Origin: Eretmocerus hayati
Lineage: Eukaryota; Arthropoda; Insecta; Hymenoptera; Aphelinidae
NCBI GenBank assembly: GCA_029851415.1
Contig: CM056742.1
Coordinates: 159,531,121 to 159,595,120 of the forward strand
DNA length: 64,000 nt
Reading direction: 5' to 3'
This document shows positions 48,631 to 61,539 of this stretch, in pieces (position 1 is the stretch's first letter; each line of letters starts with the position of its first letter). The position numbers were made by a program, and so were the translations under genes. Below the pieces are notes generated by a model. That model was not told where the DNA came from, did no database searches, and was given only the letters and a program-made list of their open reading frames with translations.

Positions 48631-50693
48631 GAGAGATCTACAAGACGGAATGGTCTTGAGAGCAGACGGGTTTGTTGTACTAAGGTCAGTGAGGCGAGTA
48701 ACAACAAAAATTCCTCGAGTTCACTGCACTAGGAGCGGAAAATTGGGAAAAATGAGAAGAAATTGAAGTAAATGTTAACCATAATCACTGATTTGAATCC
48801 TGCACTCGCCTGCACTTGCTTAGTCCACACCTTCCAAGCTTGTAGGAAATCTTGCTGTGTTGGAAAGGTGAATCAAACCAGAATCAATATATAGAACCAG
48901 AGTTCATCTTAGGAGTAGGTACATTATCAAAGAGTGCACTATAAGTACTCATATTCTATTTTCTTGGAATATGCTGTCGAATGCAATCGCGAGCATTCTC
49001 TTCGGCGCCTAAAACGAGTCCTATGGCTACAATCCGGAAACTATGTATACGCAACATTGCGTACACAAAAAGTACATCCTTTGACTGGAATGGCGCTTAT
49101 TTCTTCTAGGTCAACCAGATCAACGGAAACAAATTCATTATTTTTCCTTACTTTTTGTGTTTACTGGGCTGCTGTAACTTTTCGTATCAAGTATTATGAA
49201 ACTATCACACAAATTCAAAAACCACGTGGTTGTTGATCGTCATCAAAGCCGACATATCAATAAATTCCACAGATCCTAATCAGCCTGCAGACCAAGAGAG
49301 TCGAGCACCAGTTGACAGAAATAAAATCACGACGACAATCAGTTTTACAGTGATGTTCGAGTCATTTACAGTTATCAGATGAGAATTACTCAATGTTGAA
49401 TTTGTTGACCCAGTAATCACAAAAAAAAGAGCTTGGACTTAGCATTGATTTTTGAGAGCAACCACTAACTTGGAATATGGCTTGAGCTCGTGCAGTTCAC
49501 ATCTTATAATCTATATATAGCTAAGTATACGTGGATCATCCACAACGCTCACAGTTGTACTAACTTGATGTGAGTATTAGGAAATTTATTCATAATGAAT
49601 CGATAGTTTTTGGTACTCATAGACTCCACCACGATACACAGGAAGTATTTTCCCAAAATTAATACACTAATGAATATGATTCATTCGATGCATAATGGTT
49701 ATGTTATCAATACTATATATATCCTAAGTTGAATTGAACACTGGCTTTCTACTCAACCTCAAGCAGATCGATGGGGAAAAATTTATCATTATTTCCTTAC
49801 TTTTTGTTTTTACTCAGCCATTACTACAATCTATTTTTTTTGTTCACAGCGAAAGCCCAAGATTAGCAAGCGAGCTTCAAAAACCTATAGTCTGGCAACG
49901 ATGTGTATGAAACTAAGACCTTTTTCAACAGAGCACACATAAAAGCCAGTCTGAGGATGACATTGACTTCGTTTTGCGGTCAATATTGATATTCTGTTGA
50001 CACGGTGATGATGGATATACTGGATTTACAATCTGAATTGTCTATTAGCTCCGGACCTTATGAAATTTCCAAAAACCTTAAAATTTGCAGAAAATTCCCC
50101 GCACGTCGGTCTGCGTCGCTATCCACCAAAAGTTGTTTGTTTCCGCAAGGTGGCACCAAAACTAGCTAAGGAGCACTCTTAATTCTGTTCGAGAAGATGT
50201 GATTTTATGATCAGAGAAATTGATGTGACAAAATTTATGCCCAATGTAATAATGTATCGGTATACGCGTTTTTCAATATCAATCCTGCTGTAATCCATGC
50301 ACCGTATCCCATCAATTCATCCATGTATTAGGTCACGTACTAAAGAATATTATGCAAGAACTAGACTTTCATCAAGCCTTAAGGCTGTGATGTGATTAAA
50401 AAATGCTTCACTTAATTATTGCTGATTGAAAAATTTCACTCCTTAGCACGATATAAGCTGACGATGTATTTTTACGAGCACCATAAACAGAAAATATAGT
50501 ATAGAAACTATTTGGAAGGTATTTCAATATCGATAATTCACTCGGTAATTTCTTGATGACGGTTACTGTTGATTCATCGTTGTGTAACTCTTGCGGCTCA
50601 CTAGGTATATTATACGTATATGAAAATTTATAAACAGACTTACGTGTAGAAGCGGCAAGATTGTTTAGATGATAATGATGGTATGATGATCAT

Positions 50694-50725
50694 AACTCAC
50701 CTGCAAGAAGAGAAGAGATTTATTA
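50694..50725 (-). promoter_or_regulatory. Recursive splice site candidate, minus strand
   Basis: On minus, ATCTCTTCTCTTCTTGCAG is followed without a gap by GTGAGTTATG: a strong polypyrimidine tract and acceptor fused to a strong donor, with the junction between 50701 and 50700. This zero-length-exon layout is how long insect introns are removed in steps. No minus-strand gene is otherwise identified around it. Confidence 0.4.
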
Positions 50726-53715
50726 TAAGATGTGTTCGATTAATTAAATTTTAATGTTTGATCATAATCTTGTAATCTTGTGAAAGGGGCGCGTGAGTGG
50801 CTAATTATTTGTTTGGATTGTTGACTTTGTGTGCGAGAAACATGATATCTTCCGATGAATCTTGATAATATCTTTGGGCGATGTGGTGAGATTTTCTTTT
50901 ATTGACCATTGACAGACACTTGCAGTTTCCAACTTGAAGTTCTGCTATGAGGATTCCAGGGAAATTTTCATTTCAACTCAAGCCAAGGGAAGTATTCGGA
51001 CAGACCAAAACACATATGAAGATGTAAAACTATACATGTAGAACAAGGTCATAGGTTACGACAAGTTCGAATAAAATCAATAGTTTTATGCGGACAAAGC
51101 TTGTATCGGGTGCAATTCTATATTCATCATTATTTTAAGCTGTCGTAATGGAATGTAAACACGCATATCTCTTGAAACCAGTGCAAAGTGATCATGATTC
51201 AAAATCCCGAATCCATGTTTAAGTAACATCCCAAATTGACTTCATTCTGAAAGATGGATGTGACAACATCAGTATTTCATAAATCATAGATTTGCAGCCT
51301 CAAATTATTGGAGAATTTTTCCCACGAAACTCTTAAGCCCCTCCTCAACGCTCTCGATCCCATACAGCAATCTAAACAATTTCAAAACATTCTGTCCGAG
51401 TTTCTTCCGCATATCAGCAAAACCAAGCAGCTTCATCGCCACTCCCAAATGCCACCCGCACAGTACAAAGTTCCGCAAGCTCTTTTGTCTTTCTCTTTTC
51501 CTTATTATCCATCAGAGCTCATAAAGATGTACAAGCCCAAGACACGTGTGACGACCACCATGGATAAGCAATTTCATCATAACGCGCTTGGCGAGAAAAT
51601 TTTTTAACCTCATATTATGAACCAAGACCACGAGACTAGTTTAGATCTGCTCAGAGCGACATCACCATACTAAATAAAAATTGCAACCATCATATACAAC
51701 ATACATTCAAATATATATATAGGTATATATATCTGATGATACACAAGACTTATTTGCTCTGCAATCCCATAACACTGACATTGTGCATATATAACGTTGG
51801 AGACTTGGATTGCGGTCCATTTTGCAGTCCAAGATATACGTACAGAAGAAGAGAATCACGGGACGGCTTGGCGGCGCCTGGCCGCAGATAAACGTTTGCG
51901 GAGCACATTATGCAGTCACGAGTTTTACAAGGTATATATACCTACCATACATATACCCACAGCAATCGCCGTGAGGTAGAAAATAATATATAGAAGAACT
52001 ACAACAAAAGAGGCATATATCGCTAATGAGGAAAGGGCTGAGGAATGGAACGCGTTTGTTATGTTATAGTGCATCTAGAAATGGATAAACAGGGTCCCCA
52101 AGTCGTGCGAGCATGCGTGTAAAAGCCAATGTATTAGAAGAAGACGAAGAAGAATAAGGAGAACATTGTCGGCAAAAGAAGTGCATTTGTACATTCGTTA
52201 TATGGGACAATGGGCATCAGGATAGAATAGGATATCTATAGAAACAGATTGTGTATCGAGATTCTGCATTGGAATCCGATCGAGATTAGGAATGGAACGA
52301 AGAGCGGTTAGAGACAAAAGTTTTGTCCTTTTGCATAATGCGTGTAGTTTCGCATTTGCCGATATACACCAAACTTCCAACAATGAAATGTTTCGAATCA
52401 AATGCATGCACTGCATAGATGCCGAGATAGATGCGCCATTTTACACGCGCCAGAGAATCGCATATTGCACTTGATATGACCATAAAAAAAAAACACTTCT
52501 CGGCATCAGAGAAAAATTGACAAATGGGGTACTGAAATTAGATAAGTAGGTATATACTTCCAGCATTGCAACTCTGGGATAAGAAATGCGAACGGATTCG
52601 AAATGAAATTACCTTCCATGGCAAATCAATCAGAGTGCAAGCCATAATCTTTAATATGTTTGCGGTTGAGCAGTAGAAGACGTGGTTTATCGATGGGAGC
52701 ATAATTTATACTCTGGCGCCTGTTGACCAACGGTAGTGGCAATAAGTCACTCTGCGAGAAAATTGAAAAATGTTTCGAGATAGTTGTAGGTTAGCATCGA
52801 AAGCAGAGCTATGATGAGTGGGAGTTGAAAAGCTTAATCGATAATACAGTACCGTCGTATTCATAATGTAAAAATGTCAGAGACACGTGATCTATACCAA
52901 CGTTGCAATTTTTCTTCTTGGAACATGAGAATTATCGGTATTACCTTATTAGTGCGCCCTATGTGAGTTGTTCAGAGTTAGAGGCGCCATTGCCCTATCG
53001 GTACAAAGCTTCCAGTGGTAAAGTGATATAAGTATGTTTCAAAAGCTTTTAAGCATTCAAAAGCATTTCATGACGAAAGTGAACAAGTACTTTCGCGTGC
53101 TATCATCGTCTGAATTTTGAGGTTAACTTTATTCTCTTCCCAGAGAACTGGTTTTCAATTCGCACTAACTTTATATAACTCATATATTGTAAGAAAATAC
53201 GGAATAGGAAGTACATGTCAATTCCCACGTGAGATGATGAAAAATCTCGTCACCCATGTGATCTAGTCATAGATTCACTCCAATTTACTCATACATCCAG
53301 AGAATACAATAGACCAAGAGATTAATGTCGCTACAATATTTTCCAACTCATCGCAGTACACAAACCCTAGCGTATTTTGTGAAAAATTCAGGAGCTCCAG
53401 CATGTTTCTGCCTAGGAGTTACAAGACTACTTTGACCTGTGAAGTCTTGTTGTTCATCCATATGAGTTACAGAACCAAGAGCAGGATTATGAATGCCACG
53501 CATTCAAAGAACACGGTCATTGTTAAAAGTTGTACATCACAGAGAAAAGCATAAAAGCACATAGGTACCTAGTCGAACCGAGAGTACTTACACGCATTGC
53601 TCGAGTTAAGCTTGGGTATTGTATTCTTCACGAAGCGAATATACGAATCGAAAGTAATGCTACTGCATGGATAATAAGCCAAAAAATGTACTATGGCATC
53701 TTTTGTCGATTCTTG

Positions 53716-53737
53716 CCCCCCCCCCCCCCCCCCCCCC
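53716..53737. repeat. Poly-C run (22 bases)
   Basis: An uninterrupted C run on plus. Long C runs are uncommon in AT-rich genomes; the length may be uncertain because of sequencing slippage. Confidence 0.9.
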
Positions 53738-56700
53738 ATCTGTCGATATTCATCGCTAACATTTCATACTTTCATCGACATTCCGATGGGTATAAAAACT
53801 TGAATGACTGAAAACAAGTTTTGTAAAAGATAATTTTCTGTGGAATATACCACTGAACATTCATAAGTTGTATTTATCTTGGACTTCATCAGCATTTAAT
53901 AGCAGAAGTTTGTAAAAGGTAGAAAATTGAAGACGAACATGACAGTCAGAGATCAATTGAAGGTCGACTTTACGCCTACAGGTATAATAATTTGTTTCAT
54001 AAAACGATTACCAATGTCTCATCTTCGAATCCACAAACAGCAATTGTGGAAACACATGCAATTTCATCATAATTCAACACGCGCGAGTAATTCAATTCCC
54101 GCGTATCGATTTCCGTGATGATGGTTAATATATATGCTCGGCACAAATGAGTTCATCGTATCGTCAATCGTCAAACCAGTTTTATTATATGCACCACATC
54201 TCAAAATAGATTATAGTACTGGCGCGTGTGGTTTCTACACGATTAGTCGCGCTCCCCCTCTTGAGCTATGCAAGTGGAATTCAGCACATAATAAAAACAC
54301 ACCAAACTGCGCAAATATCCCCCTTCGTACCCCCTGAAAGTACTTCCACAATCCCAGATAAGTACTAATACTTCAATGAATATTATCTCACGTCAACCTG
54401 TTGGAGTCGTCAGAGATTTCCACTCCATATATCCCTTACTTCTCGAAGAATATACATGAAATATTCATGGGTTTTATATCGCATTATGTGGGAACCCAAC
54501 GAGGGGAAGCCCTATATTATAAAGTATCTTTGGGTAATAGGGGAGAGGCATCATTGGTCGGAATCAGAAAATGATATTGCGCAGGATCACTCGTGGACCG
54601 GATGTACAACGAGGAGCTGATGCTGTACGATCACCTGAGCACTTTCAAAGTTTATATGCGTACATATATAGCCTCGCCACCGATCTGCAGGTTTTTCAAG
54701 AGCATCAATGGAGAGCAAAAGAGCGAGAGAGGAAGAAATTCTCAGAAAGTGGCAAACGATGTAGCATCCAGGTGTTCTATAGAGCATCCATTGATTTTAT
54801 ACATAGTATACCTAGATATATGTGTGAAACTGTATCCGTGTGTTGTATACCCCCTTGTGATCTTGTATTTAAAGAAATGGAGATATAGGGGCCATATAGC
54901 CACTTTATGGTGTGGTGCACATCAGGCAGGGTTGGCCACTTGTATTTCTGCATCCTCCTCGTTGAAGATAGGTCATAGAAAGTGTTATTATAGTGGATGC
55001 GGTGTGGAACCCGAGCCACAACTCTCATTTGGCAAGGAAAATCATTCGTCGACGATTCAAGAATACTTGATTATACGAATGGACTTTCATTCTGACAACA
55101 TATATATATGGGACTCCGTGCTCTCTATCAAAGCTGTAATGGCATCTAATTCGATGCGGGCAATTTTGCAGATAGAAAGAGAAAGAAAGAGAGAGAGTCC
55201 ATCTATGGTATATTCTGCACCACGTACGAGATGGAAGTAGAATGACACGGGAGAATTGGAACGATGCTGTATCCGTAAATCTTGGACGAACTTGAATAAG
55301 TATGTATTGGATTCGTATGAAGACGTTTGAATTTAGATCGGGTACAAGTACGAAAGTAGTGTGAGATAGAAGTTGAAAGGGGTGAGGGAGACTGTTTACC
55401 CAGTTCAGATTTGTTCGAGAATTTGTTCCATTTGTTAGAAAAAACCACATCAACATCTTCACTGCGATGGGCCCCGCCGGTGGGGCTGACCGTGGAGCTG
55501 ACGCGTCCAACTCTGTGCGCGGTGGTGATCAAAACGGATTAAAATCACATTAAATGGGCCCTCATCGGTGGAACCCATCGCAAACACGGCCCGAACGTGA
55601 TTTTCGCTGTCTCAGTGAACGTCTTAACTTGGTTTTGCTGCAACTATCCAAAGATTGTTAACGCGAGGCCTTGTTAGAGTACGTTGCTATGTTCACCAGC
55701 CTAGAGAGCTGGACCGGAATCCATTCTGAAAATATCTCGAATTTTGATTATGCAAATCGTGCAAATCGTGCAAATCACATGGGATTCCGTGTGCATCAAT
55801 AGAATACATGTCAGAATTGCGCCATGAAAAAAAGTTCGATAAAAATTAAAATAGAAAATTTCGAATGGTGGCAGACTCCGGTCTCGCTTCGAGGATTATT
55901 CCTTCACCAGAAATTTCTCAGATTCCTAAAATAATTTCTCTGAACACTTGTTGTAACCAGGCCTGGTTGTAACCTGGAGTGGTGATAAGTTGTCAATGCG
56001 AGTTCTATTGTATCAAAGGACATATTTTGAATGAATACTGGAACATTTTTTCGAAAAAGTTTGCGAAGAAACACAATCAGACGAAATTATAATCAGCAAG
56101 GCCAATTTATCTAATCACTAATAGATGCGCACGCTAGAGGGTAGTGAAAGAGAACTTTTCTAGTGTAGTCCCTCTTTCATTCAACATTTTCAAACAATAT
56201 CTAAAATTTGAGTGTCGATATCATGCAACAAAGGAAAGGAACAAAATCAATTGCCATGAGCAACGTTTTAAGATGATTGTCATCAATTTTACATGCTTCC
56301 TAAGTACAAGGAATGTCTGAAGCTTCTTGAAACATTCATGACACTTACTATACAATGAATAATAAAGACTTGGAATCATGGTCTTATACACTGGAATTAA
56401 GTGGCGCATAGGAAGTGATGCACATCTGATTGATCAACATCACATTCTCTGAACTCTATATGAATCTTTATGTTGCTGTTATTCAACTTTGGAGTGATTC
56501 ATCAGATAATGATTCGTGAAATGAATCATTGGACCATCAGGTCAGTATCTGCAAGGATTGCTCCCCAAATGAAAGCGATAAAACAATAATCAGGATATTC
56601 ATCGATTTGTAAAATACTTTTTCAAATAATTAATCAAATGAATGAAATTTCATGACCACAGTAGAGAGTTCTACAGCTGTCAAGAGTAGGTTGTGCGATA

Positions 56701-56973
56701 CAACCAGAAAATTCAATGATTTCCCTTAGATCCTCAATAACTTTTTTGAAAACCTCTTACGAATTGAATAGGAAAAAAACATGGAGGATTAGCGTCGATT
56801 CGATGAACGTGGAATGAATCAATCGCTTTCAACTTCATCAAACTTCATAAAACTAACATCGCTCGTCGGCAGCAATCAAATCTGTTCAATCTTCCCGCCC
56901 CGCCTCGAAATGAGCTTGCACCGATAAAGTAGAGACCATCTAACATAGTAACGGCTAAAGTAGATTCCTATAC

Positions 56974-56989
56974 CCGCCAGATGGCGACT
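56974..56989 (+). promoter_or_regulatory. CTCF-like motif upstream of gene
   Basis: CCGCCAGATGGCGACT resembles the insect CTCF core (AGATGGCGC within CCRCCAGRTGGCGC) with one or two departures. It lies about 450 bp upstream of the proposed start codon of the Myb/SANT-like gene. A related inverted stretch (CCCATCTGCCGCCATC) follows about 35 bp on. Confidence 0.3.
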
Positions 56990-57197
56990 GTATCCAGACT
57001 CTCGCAAGCACCTAATCCCGCCCATCTGCCGCCATCAAGTACAAATCTGAACGAATCTGATGGTCTCCCACCTCTTATTTTTCAGCTATACACAGACTGA
57101 CACAGATCAACTTTAGCGGCGACGGCGGCAATTCCGGGCACAGGACTGATGAAGAGCGAAGAGAGATGCCGCGCACGGCCGGTGCTAGCGGTGGAAA

Positions 57198-57308
57198 ATG
57201 AAACTTAGAAATGCTGGCTGTTGGCTGCTGCTGCTGCTGCTGCTGCTACTAGCGAGCTTACTGAAACGAGGTCTAGATTTCAGTGCGCATCAGGGAAGCA
57301 GCCGCTGA
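57198..57308 (+). CDS. Upstream open frame in the gene's leader (36 codons)
   Basis: ATG in a favourable context (GAAAATGA) opens a 36-codon frame: MKLRNAGCW, then nine Leu coded by the CTG run, then a short tail to TGA. It looks like a signal peptide but ends after 36 residues and no good donor lies inside. It is probably an upstream ORF of the Myb/SANT-like transcript, if the transcript starts that far upstream. The CTG run itself is a microsatellite (57224-57247). Confidence 0.25.
   Translation: MKLRNAGCWLLLLLLLLLASLLKRGLDFSAHQGSSR
57224..57247 (+). repeat. (GCT)8 microsatellite
   Basis: Eight GCT units. It may vary in length between individuals and would change the upstream leucine-rich frame. 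Confidence 0.92.
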
Positions 57309-57425
57309 GGCCGCATCTAAGCCTCGTCAAAGTCATGGTAGCGCTGTGCCTTGTTTTGCCAGCCATTACCATTCGTTCAACTAGTCGTATTACAAGTATT
57401 CAAGAGCAGCAGCAGCAAAAGAATC

Positions 57426-57471
57426 ATGAACTACGTGCAACAACAACAGCAGCAACAGCCAAAGTTCAGAT
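57426..57471 (+). CDS. Exon 1 of Myb/SANT-like DNA-binding protein gene
   Basis: ATG opens MNYVQQQQQQQPKFR and stops in mid-codon (T) at the consensus donor GAT|GTGAGT. The same frame has a stop at 57339-57341 and no ATG between, so this is the natural start. The Gln run is coded by mixed CAA/CAG. Joined to 61540 the split codon becomes TGG (Trp), followed by the exon-2 frame. That gives a Myb/SANT-like domain start (KFRWTENL) as expected for trihelix/MSANTD-type transcription regulators. Upstream ATGs at 57198, 57211 and 57335 exist; the last opens an overlapping frame, also open through the splice, but without any domain. The product would be nuclear and DNA-binding; the target is unknown. 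Confidence 0.65.
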
Positions 57472-60400
57472 GTGAGTCTGCACTAAGTCTACCATGTGCA
57501 TCGACCATTTTATCGCGCGCGTAATTTTCGTAACCCGAGCTCACTCTCATATCGGTCTGCTCGTGCGTGTTGTTCTTCTCTGTCTCTTTCTTTCTCTTGA
57601 AGCTCATGCACACACGCGCTTCGATCATGCGGTCGGTGCTACTCCCACTCCTGGTACATATATAATATGTGAGCTCCTGCTCCGATTCTTCAGCAGCTGA
57701 TGCTGCTCCGAAACCGGTGGTGGCGAGACTACTGTGCCAAAACGATATTATAGTCGATATATATGTGCATGCGATTCTGCATACTCGTGGTTATACGATG
57801 CATTTCGAGATTGAGATTCGTTTACCCATATCATTCGGGAGCAGTTGCCGCAGTAGCCATGTGATGTTGTATATAGACGTAATTTGGATGCTGCGCGCTA
57901 GGTGTCTCAGCACGCAGAAAAGTAGGCAGCAGAAATCCCGGTGCGCGCCGCCTCACCCAAACTCATGCAGCTCGCGCTGTGATTTCCGATGCGAGGCATC
58001 CCTTTTTCCCATGCGAGGCACCTCGAAATCGGTGCCGACGCGACCACGTTGATTAGAAGCTCGCGCTACGGCGCACGGCTGGTACATATCACGTCGTCAC
58101 TGTGACATGACTCCATCAATTTAGCTGAAATTTTGTACACACATAGTTGAAGAACATTGCTTCCACGTAGTGTAAGATTTGTGATGAAATATTATACCAA
58201 AAAAATTAGAAAAATCGTTGTATTCTTTCAAGATTTTCGTAGGTTCCTTAAACGTTAGCATAATTTTCGACATGCGAGAAACTTTTTCAATTTTGAACTA
58301 CACGAAAACTCAAAGCGAGAAAGTTGTTCGGAATGGTCTAAATTATGATAATATCCAAGATTCAGACCAAAAGATGCGATCCGAAAAAAATGGGAGTAGT
58401 TTTTGTATTCGGGTCTTTGGAGGCTGAAGAGCACAAGTTTGTGTTTACGATACCTCCCCCAGCAACTCAATGAATCTCTCAGAACTTTTTTTGTATTGCA
58501 TCATTCGGTCTGAATTTTGAATATTATCATAATTTAGACCATTCCGAACAACTTTCTCGCTTTGAGTTTTCGTGTAGTTCAAAATTGAAAAAGTTTCTCG
58601 CATGTCGAAAATTATGCTAACGTTTAAGGAACCTACGAAAATCTTGAAAGAATACAACGATTTTTCTAATTTTTTTGGTATAATATTTCATCACAAATCT
58701 TGCACTACTCGGAAGCAATGTTCTTCAACTATACGTGTACAAAATTTCAGCTGAATTCATCGAGTCGTGTCACAGTGACGACGTGATATGTACCGGCCGT
58801 GCGCCGTAGCGCGAGCTTCTAATCAACGTGGTCGCGTCGGCACCGATTTCGAGGTGCCTCGCATGGGAAAAAGGGATGCCTCGCATCGGAAATCACAGCG
58901 CGAGCTGCATGAGTTTGGGTGAGGCGGCGCGCACCGGGATTTCTGCTGCCTACTTTTCTGCGTGAGAGAGCTCCTTTTTGAAGCAGATTCGATGTTTGGC
59001 CTTCGCGCATAGCAGAGCCGGCCGGGCCGGTTAGTATTTTGCACGCGAGAATTGTTTTTGATTCTAAGAACTGATTCAAATTCAAATCAATCGAATGGCA
59101 CGTCAAGTGATTTTGAGAATAATACGGTTACGTGCTGATGACCAATGGAAGCTTTTAGGAATCGTTCTTCCCCGATAACTTATTTGAACTTCGAATACAG
59201 GTATTTCCGCGAACCAATGCAGAGCAACACGTGATGCGTGTTGTGCATCCTTTTTCCGGAATCGCGAGAATTTTATTGAGCCGTTGATGCATCAGCAATG
59301 ACCACGAACTCTCGACCGTTAACCTTGCTCTTCCTTTCATGGTCGCCAGTTTTTCGCCATTCTCAAAATGTAAAAGATGGATCAATTGAAAATCACTGCA
59401 AAAAAACAATGGATTTTCAACCACGTGGTTGAAATGAACTTTGGTTGAAATTCATGAAATGTTACATAGTGTGTTTTTCATGGAGTCCATTGTGCTGGTC
59501 ACGATTTTCCTCAACGATACTCCGTTTCACACATTCACCTACAGTAAAATCAAAATTCAGTACACTGCTAAAATTATGGGTTTTACAAGATGAGCACATT
59601 CGCGAATCAAGTACGATATGCTTCAGAAAGTCACAATTCGTCACGCTCGTCACCATCGTGTCCACATATCAAGCGGACACGAATTCGCAAGAATCATACG
59701 TCCAATTACTCTCAAATCATGTCATAATTTCAAGAAGATATACCCAACGCGACCCAGTTGAGAGGTATAAATCATCGCGACCATCATTCCATCAAGTAAT
59801 TATTTCCTCTTGTTGCTCGTCCTCGAGTCAGCAAGAATGTACCTTATACGATCACGGCAGAATAAAGGTGAACGCGAGAAATTTCAGGCGCTGTAATTGT
59901 ACTTGCATCAGCGGCATCAAACGATCTCGAGAGAACCCTTCATGCATGCCTCGGGCTTTACATGGTGCGAAAGCCGATGCGTGTCTGATTTTCATCTCTC
60001 ACCAGAATTGCGTATTGCAAAATTCAATTGCACAGCCAATACATGCTGCTATATAAGTGTCTGCGAAAATGGGAGGATTCAAATTTTCAGACGTGATGTA
60101 ACTATTGCTCATGTATCTACTGAAATTTGCAACTTATTTGATACAAGGAAACCCGTTTTCTTTTTGTAAATCGACGGCTGAAAAATGAAGTTTCATGAAC
60201 TTGGTTCCGTCACGTTCAAAGACAAAAATCGTTCTTTCGATCCTAAAATGAATAGATGAATAAATGAAATAAAAAAAAAGGTTAGCAAGAAACTTTAACT
60301 ATCTCAGTAGTTCAGGAGTCATTGTTGCGATCATTATTTTCTAGTATGTCCTTCCTCATCATTTTCTGACAAATCTACTAGGAGAGAATCAGAAATTTTT

Positions 60401-61539
60401 TTTAACAGTTTGGTATCATCTGAACTACCAAGGATCCAGAATTATTTCGGCAAATGAGCCTGGCAGTTCAGGGATACGGTCTGAAACTGCATATTTGGAA
60501 ATTTCGATGTTTTTGCTCGTATCTGTGGACAGAAGGCTCATTTGAGCTAAATTTTTGTTATTTTAGCATCAGGTATATACAGAACTGTAAAAAAAACTCA
60601 AAAGAATGTAGGGCAAGTCTAGCATCTCAAACCTACGCGGACTTCCTTCTTATAATGGATCAAATTCATCTTCGGTTCCATTTCTCATGATAGACATCGA
60701 TTTCAATTAGTTCAAGTAGAATGGAAAATGGAGTAGGGAAACGTACCAGTCCGATTCTAATTTGGAGTAGGGTAAGATGACAAATTCACTCTTAAACCGA
60801 TTATTTTTACCGTATTGATTCAAACCCATCCTCACTTGAAAAGATCGATTTACAGTGGTTACTAAATAAATTAAAGATTTCAAAAGATCCAAAAAAATAC
60901 TAAATTTGATAAAATTTCCCACGTCTACGTCAAAATGTTGTAAATTTTAGAATTTTATTTTTTCACACCAATAGCACCGAACACGCCAACAATATTTTTA
61001 TTCTAAGAGATTTCACCTCAAAATTCACGCGTCCCTAAGCTTGCAAAGATATTTCGCGCAATAGTCGCTTTTTCAACCACGTGACCCTCGCAATTTTCTC
61101 TAGTCCACGTCTCGCACAAACGCGTGAATACTATGAACGGTCTGTATTGTAGACAAGACTATATGGCAAGACTCTCGGACAAAGTGCAATTGTAAAATGA
61201 CGCGATCCGTAAAATCCACACCTCGGGTTCTCGGCCATTAGAGCCTCGGATCGTATTGTCGAGCTTACTTACTGCATGGCAGGCTGCATGCAACAAAAAG
61301 CCAAACGTCCGTCCATTATCTTGGCTCCTCGGGGGTGACCTCGTGTATGCGCATCAGATATATATATATATATATTTCTGGGATGCACATACTACACCAT
61401 CCGCTGTTATCTCGAGTACATCACGGACCCCGGTGCACGCGTGATGTACTCTCCACAAGCCTCTGATATGTTCGCACACATGAATACAACCTCTGACTCA
61501 AGTATTACTATATTTTTTTCTCTCTCTCTTTCTTTGCAG
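57472..61539 (+). other. Intron 1 of the Myb/SANT-like gene (4068 bp)
   Basis: Starts GTGAGTCTG and ends TTTCTCTCTCTCTTTCTTTGCAG, both strong consensus sites, phase 1. It contains the fold-back at 57911-58964. A 200-codon ATG frame (59454-60056) of unknown meaning also lies inside, along with a short TA repeat near 61359-61375. No internal exon with convincing sites was found. Confidence 0.6.
57911..58964. repeat. Intronic fold-back, arms about 480 bp
   Basis: 57911 to about 58392 is the reverse complement of about 58483-58964 (mirror sum 116875), around 90-93% identical, with a spacer of about 90 bp. The outer ends read CACGCAGAAAAGTAGGCAGC and its complement. Flanks show no clear target duplication. 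Open frames in the two arms mirror each other and carry no known domain. In the pre-mRNA of the host gene it would fold into a long double-stranded stem. Confidence 0.88.

Larger units (their letters stand above)
46386..57197. other. Long non-coding stretch upstream of the Myb/SANT-like gene
   Basis: No exon is firmly supported. It contains a candidate first exon at 46848-46880 (listed separately), recursive-splice-like signals on minus at 48600 and 50701, and a 22-base C run at 53716-53737. A short imperfect hairpin lies at 55464-55581, and three tandem TGCAAATC(G/A) units at 55751-55777. An unassigned 212-codon ATG frame lies at 54602-55240. Confidence 0.45.

Noticed and set aside
55464..55581. 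Imperfect hairpin GCGATGGGCCCC ... GGAACCCATCGC
   Set aside because: Only about 24 bp with several mismatches pair; too weak to call an element.
59454..60056. 200-codon ATG frame in intron 1
   Set aside because: No domain, Ser/Cys-rich mixed composition, and it lies inside the proposed intron; no splice or promoter signals tied to it.
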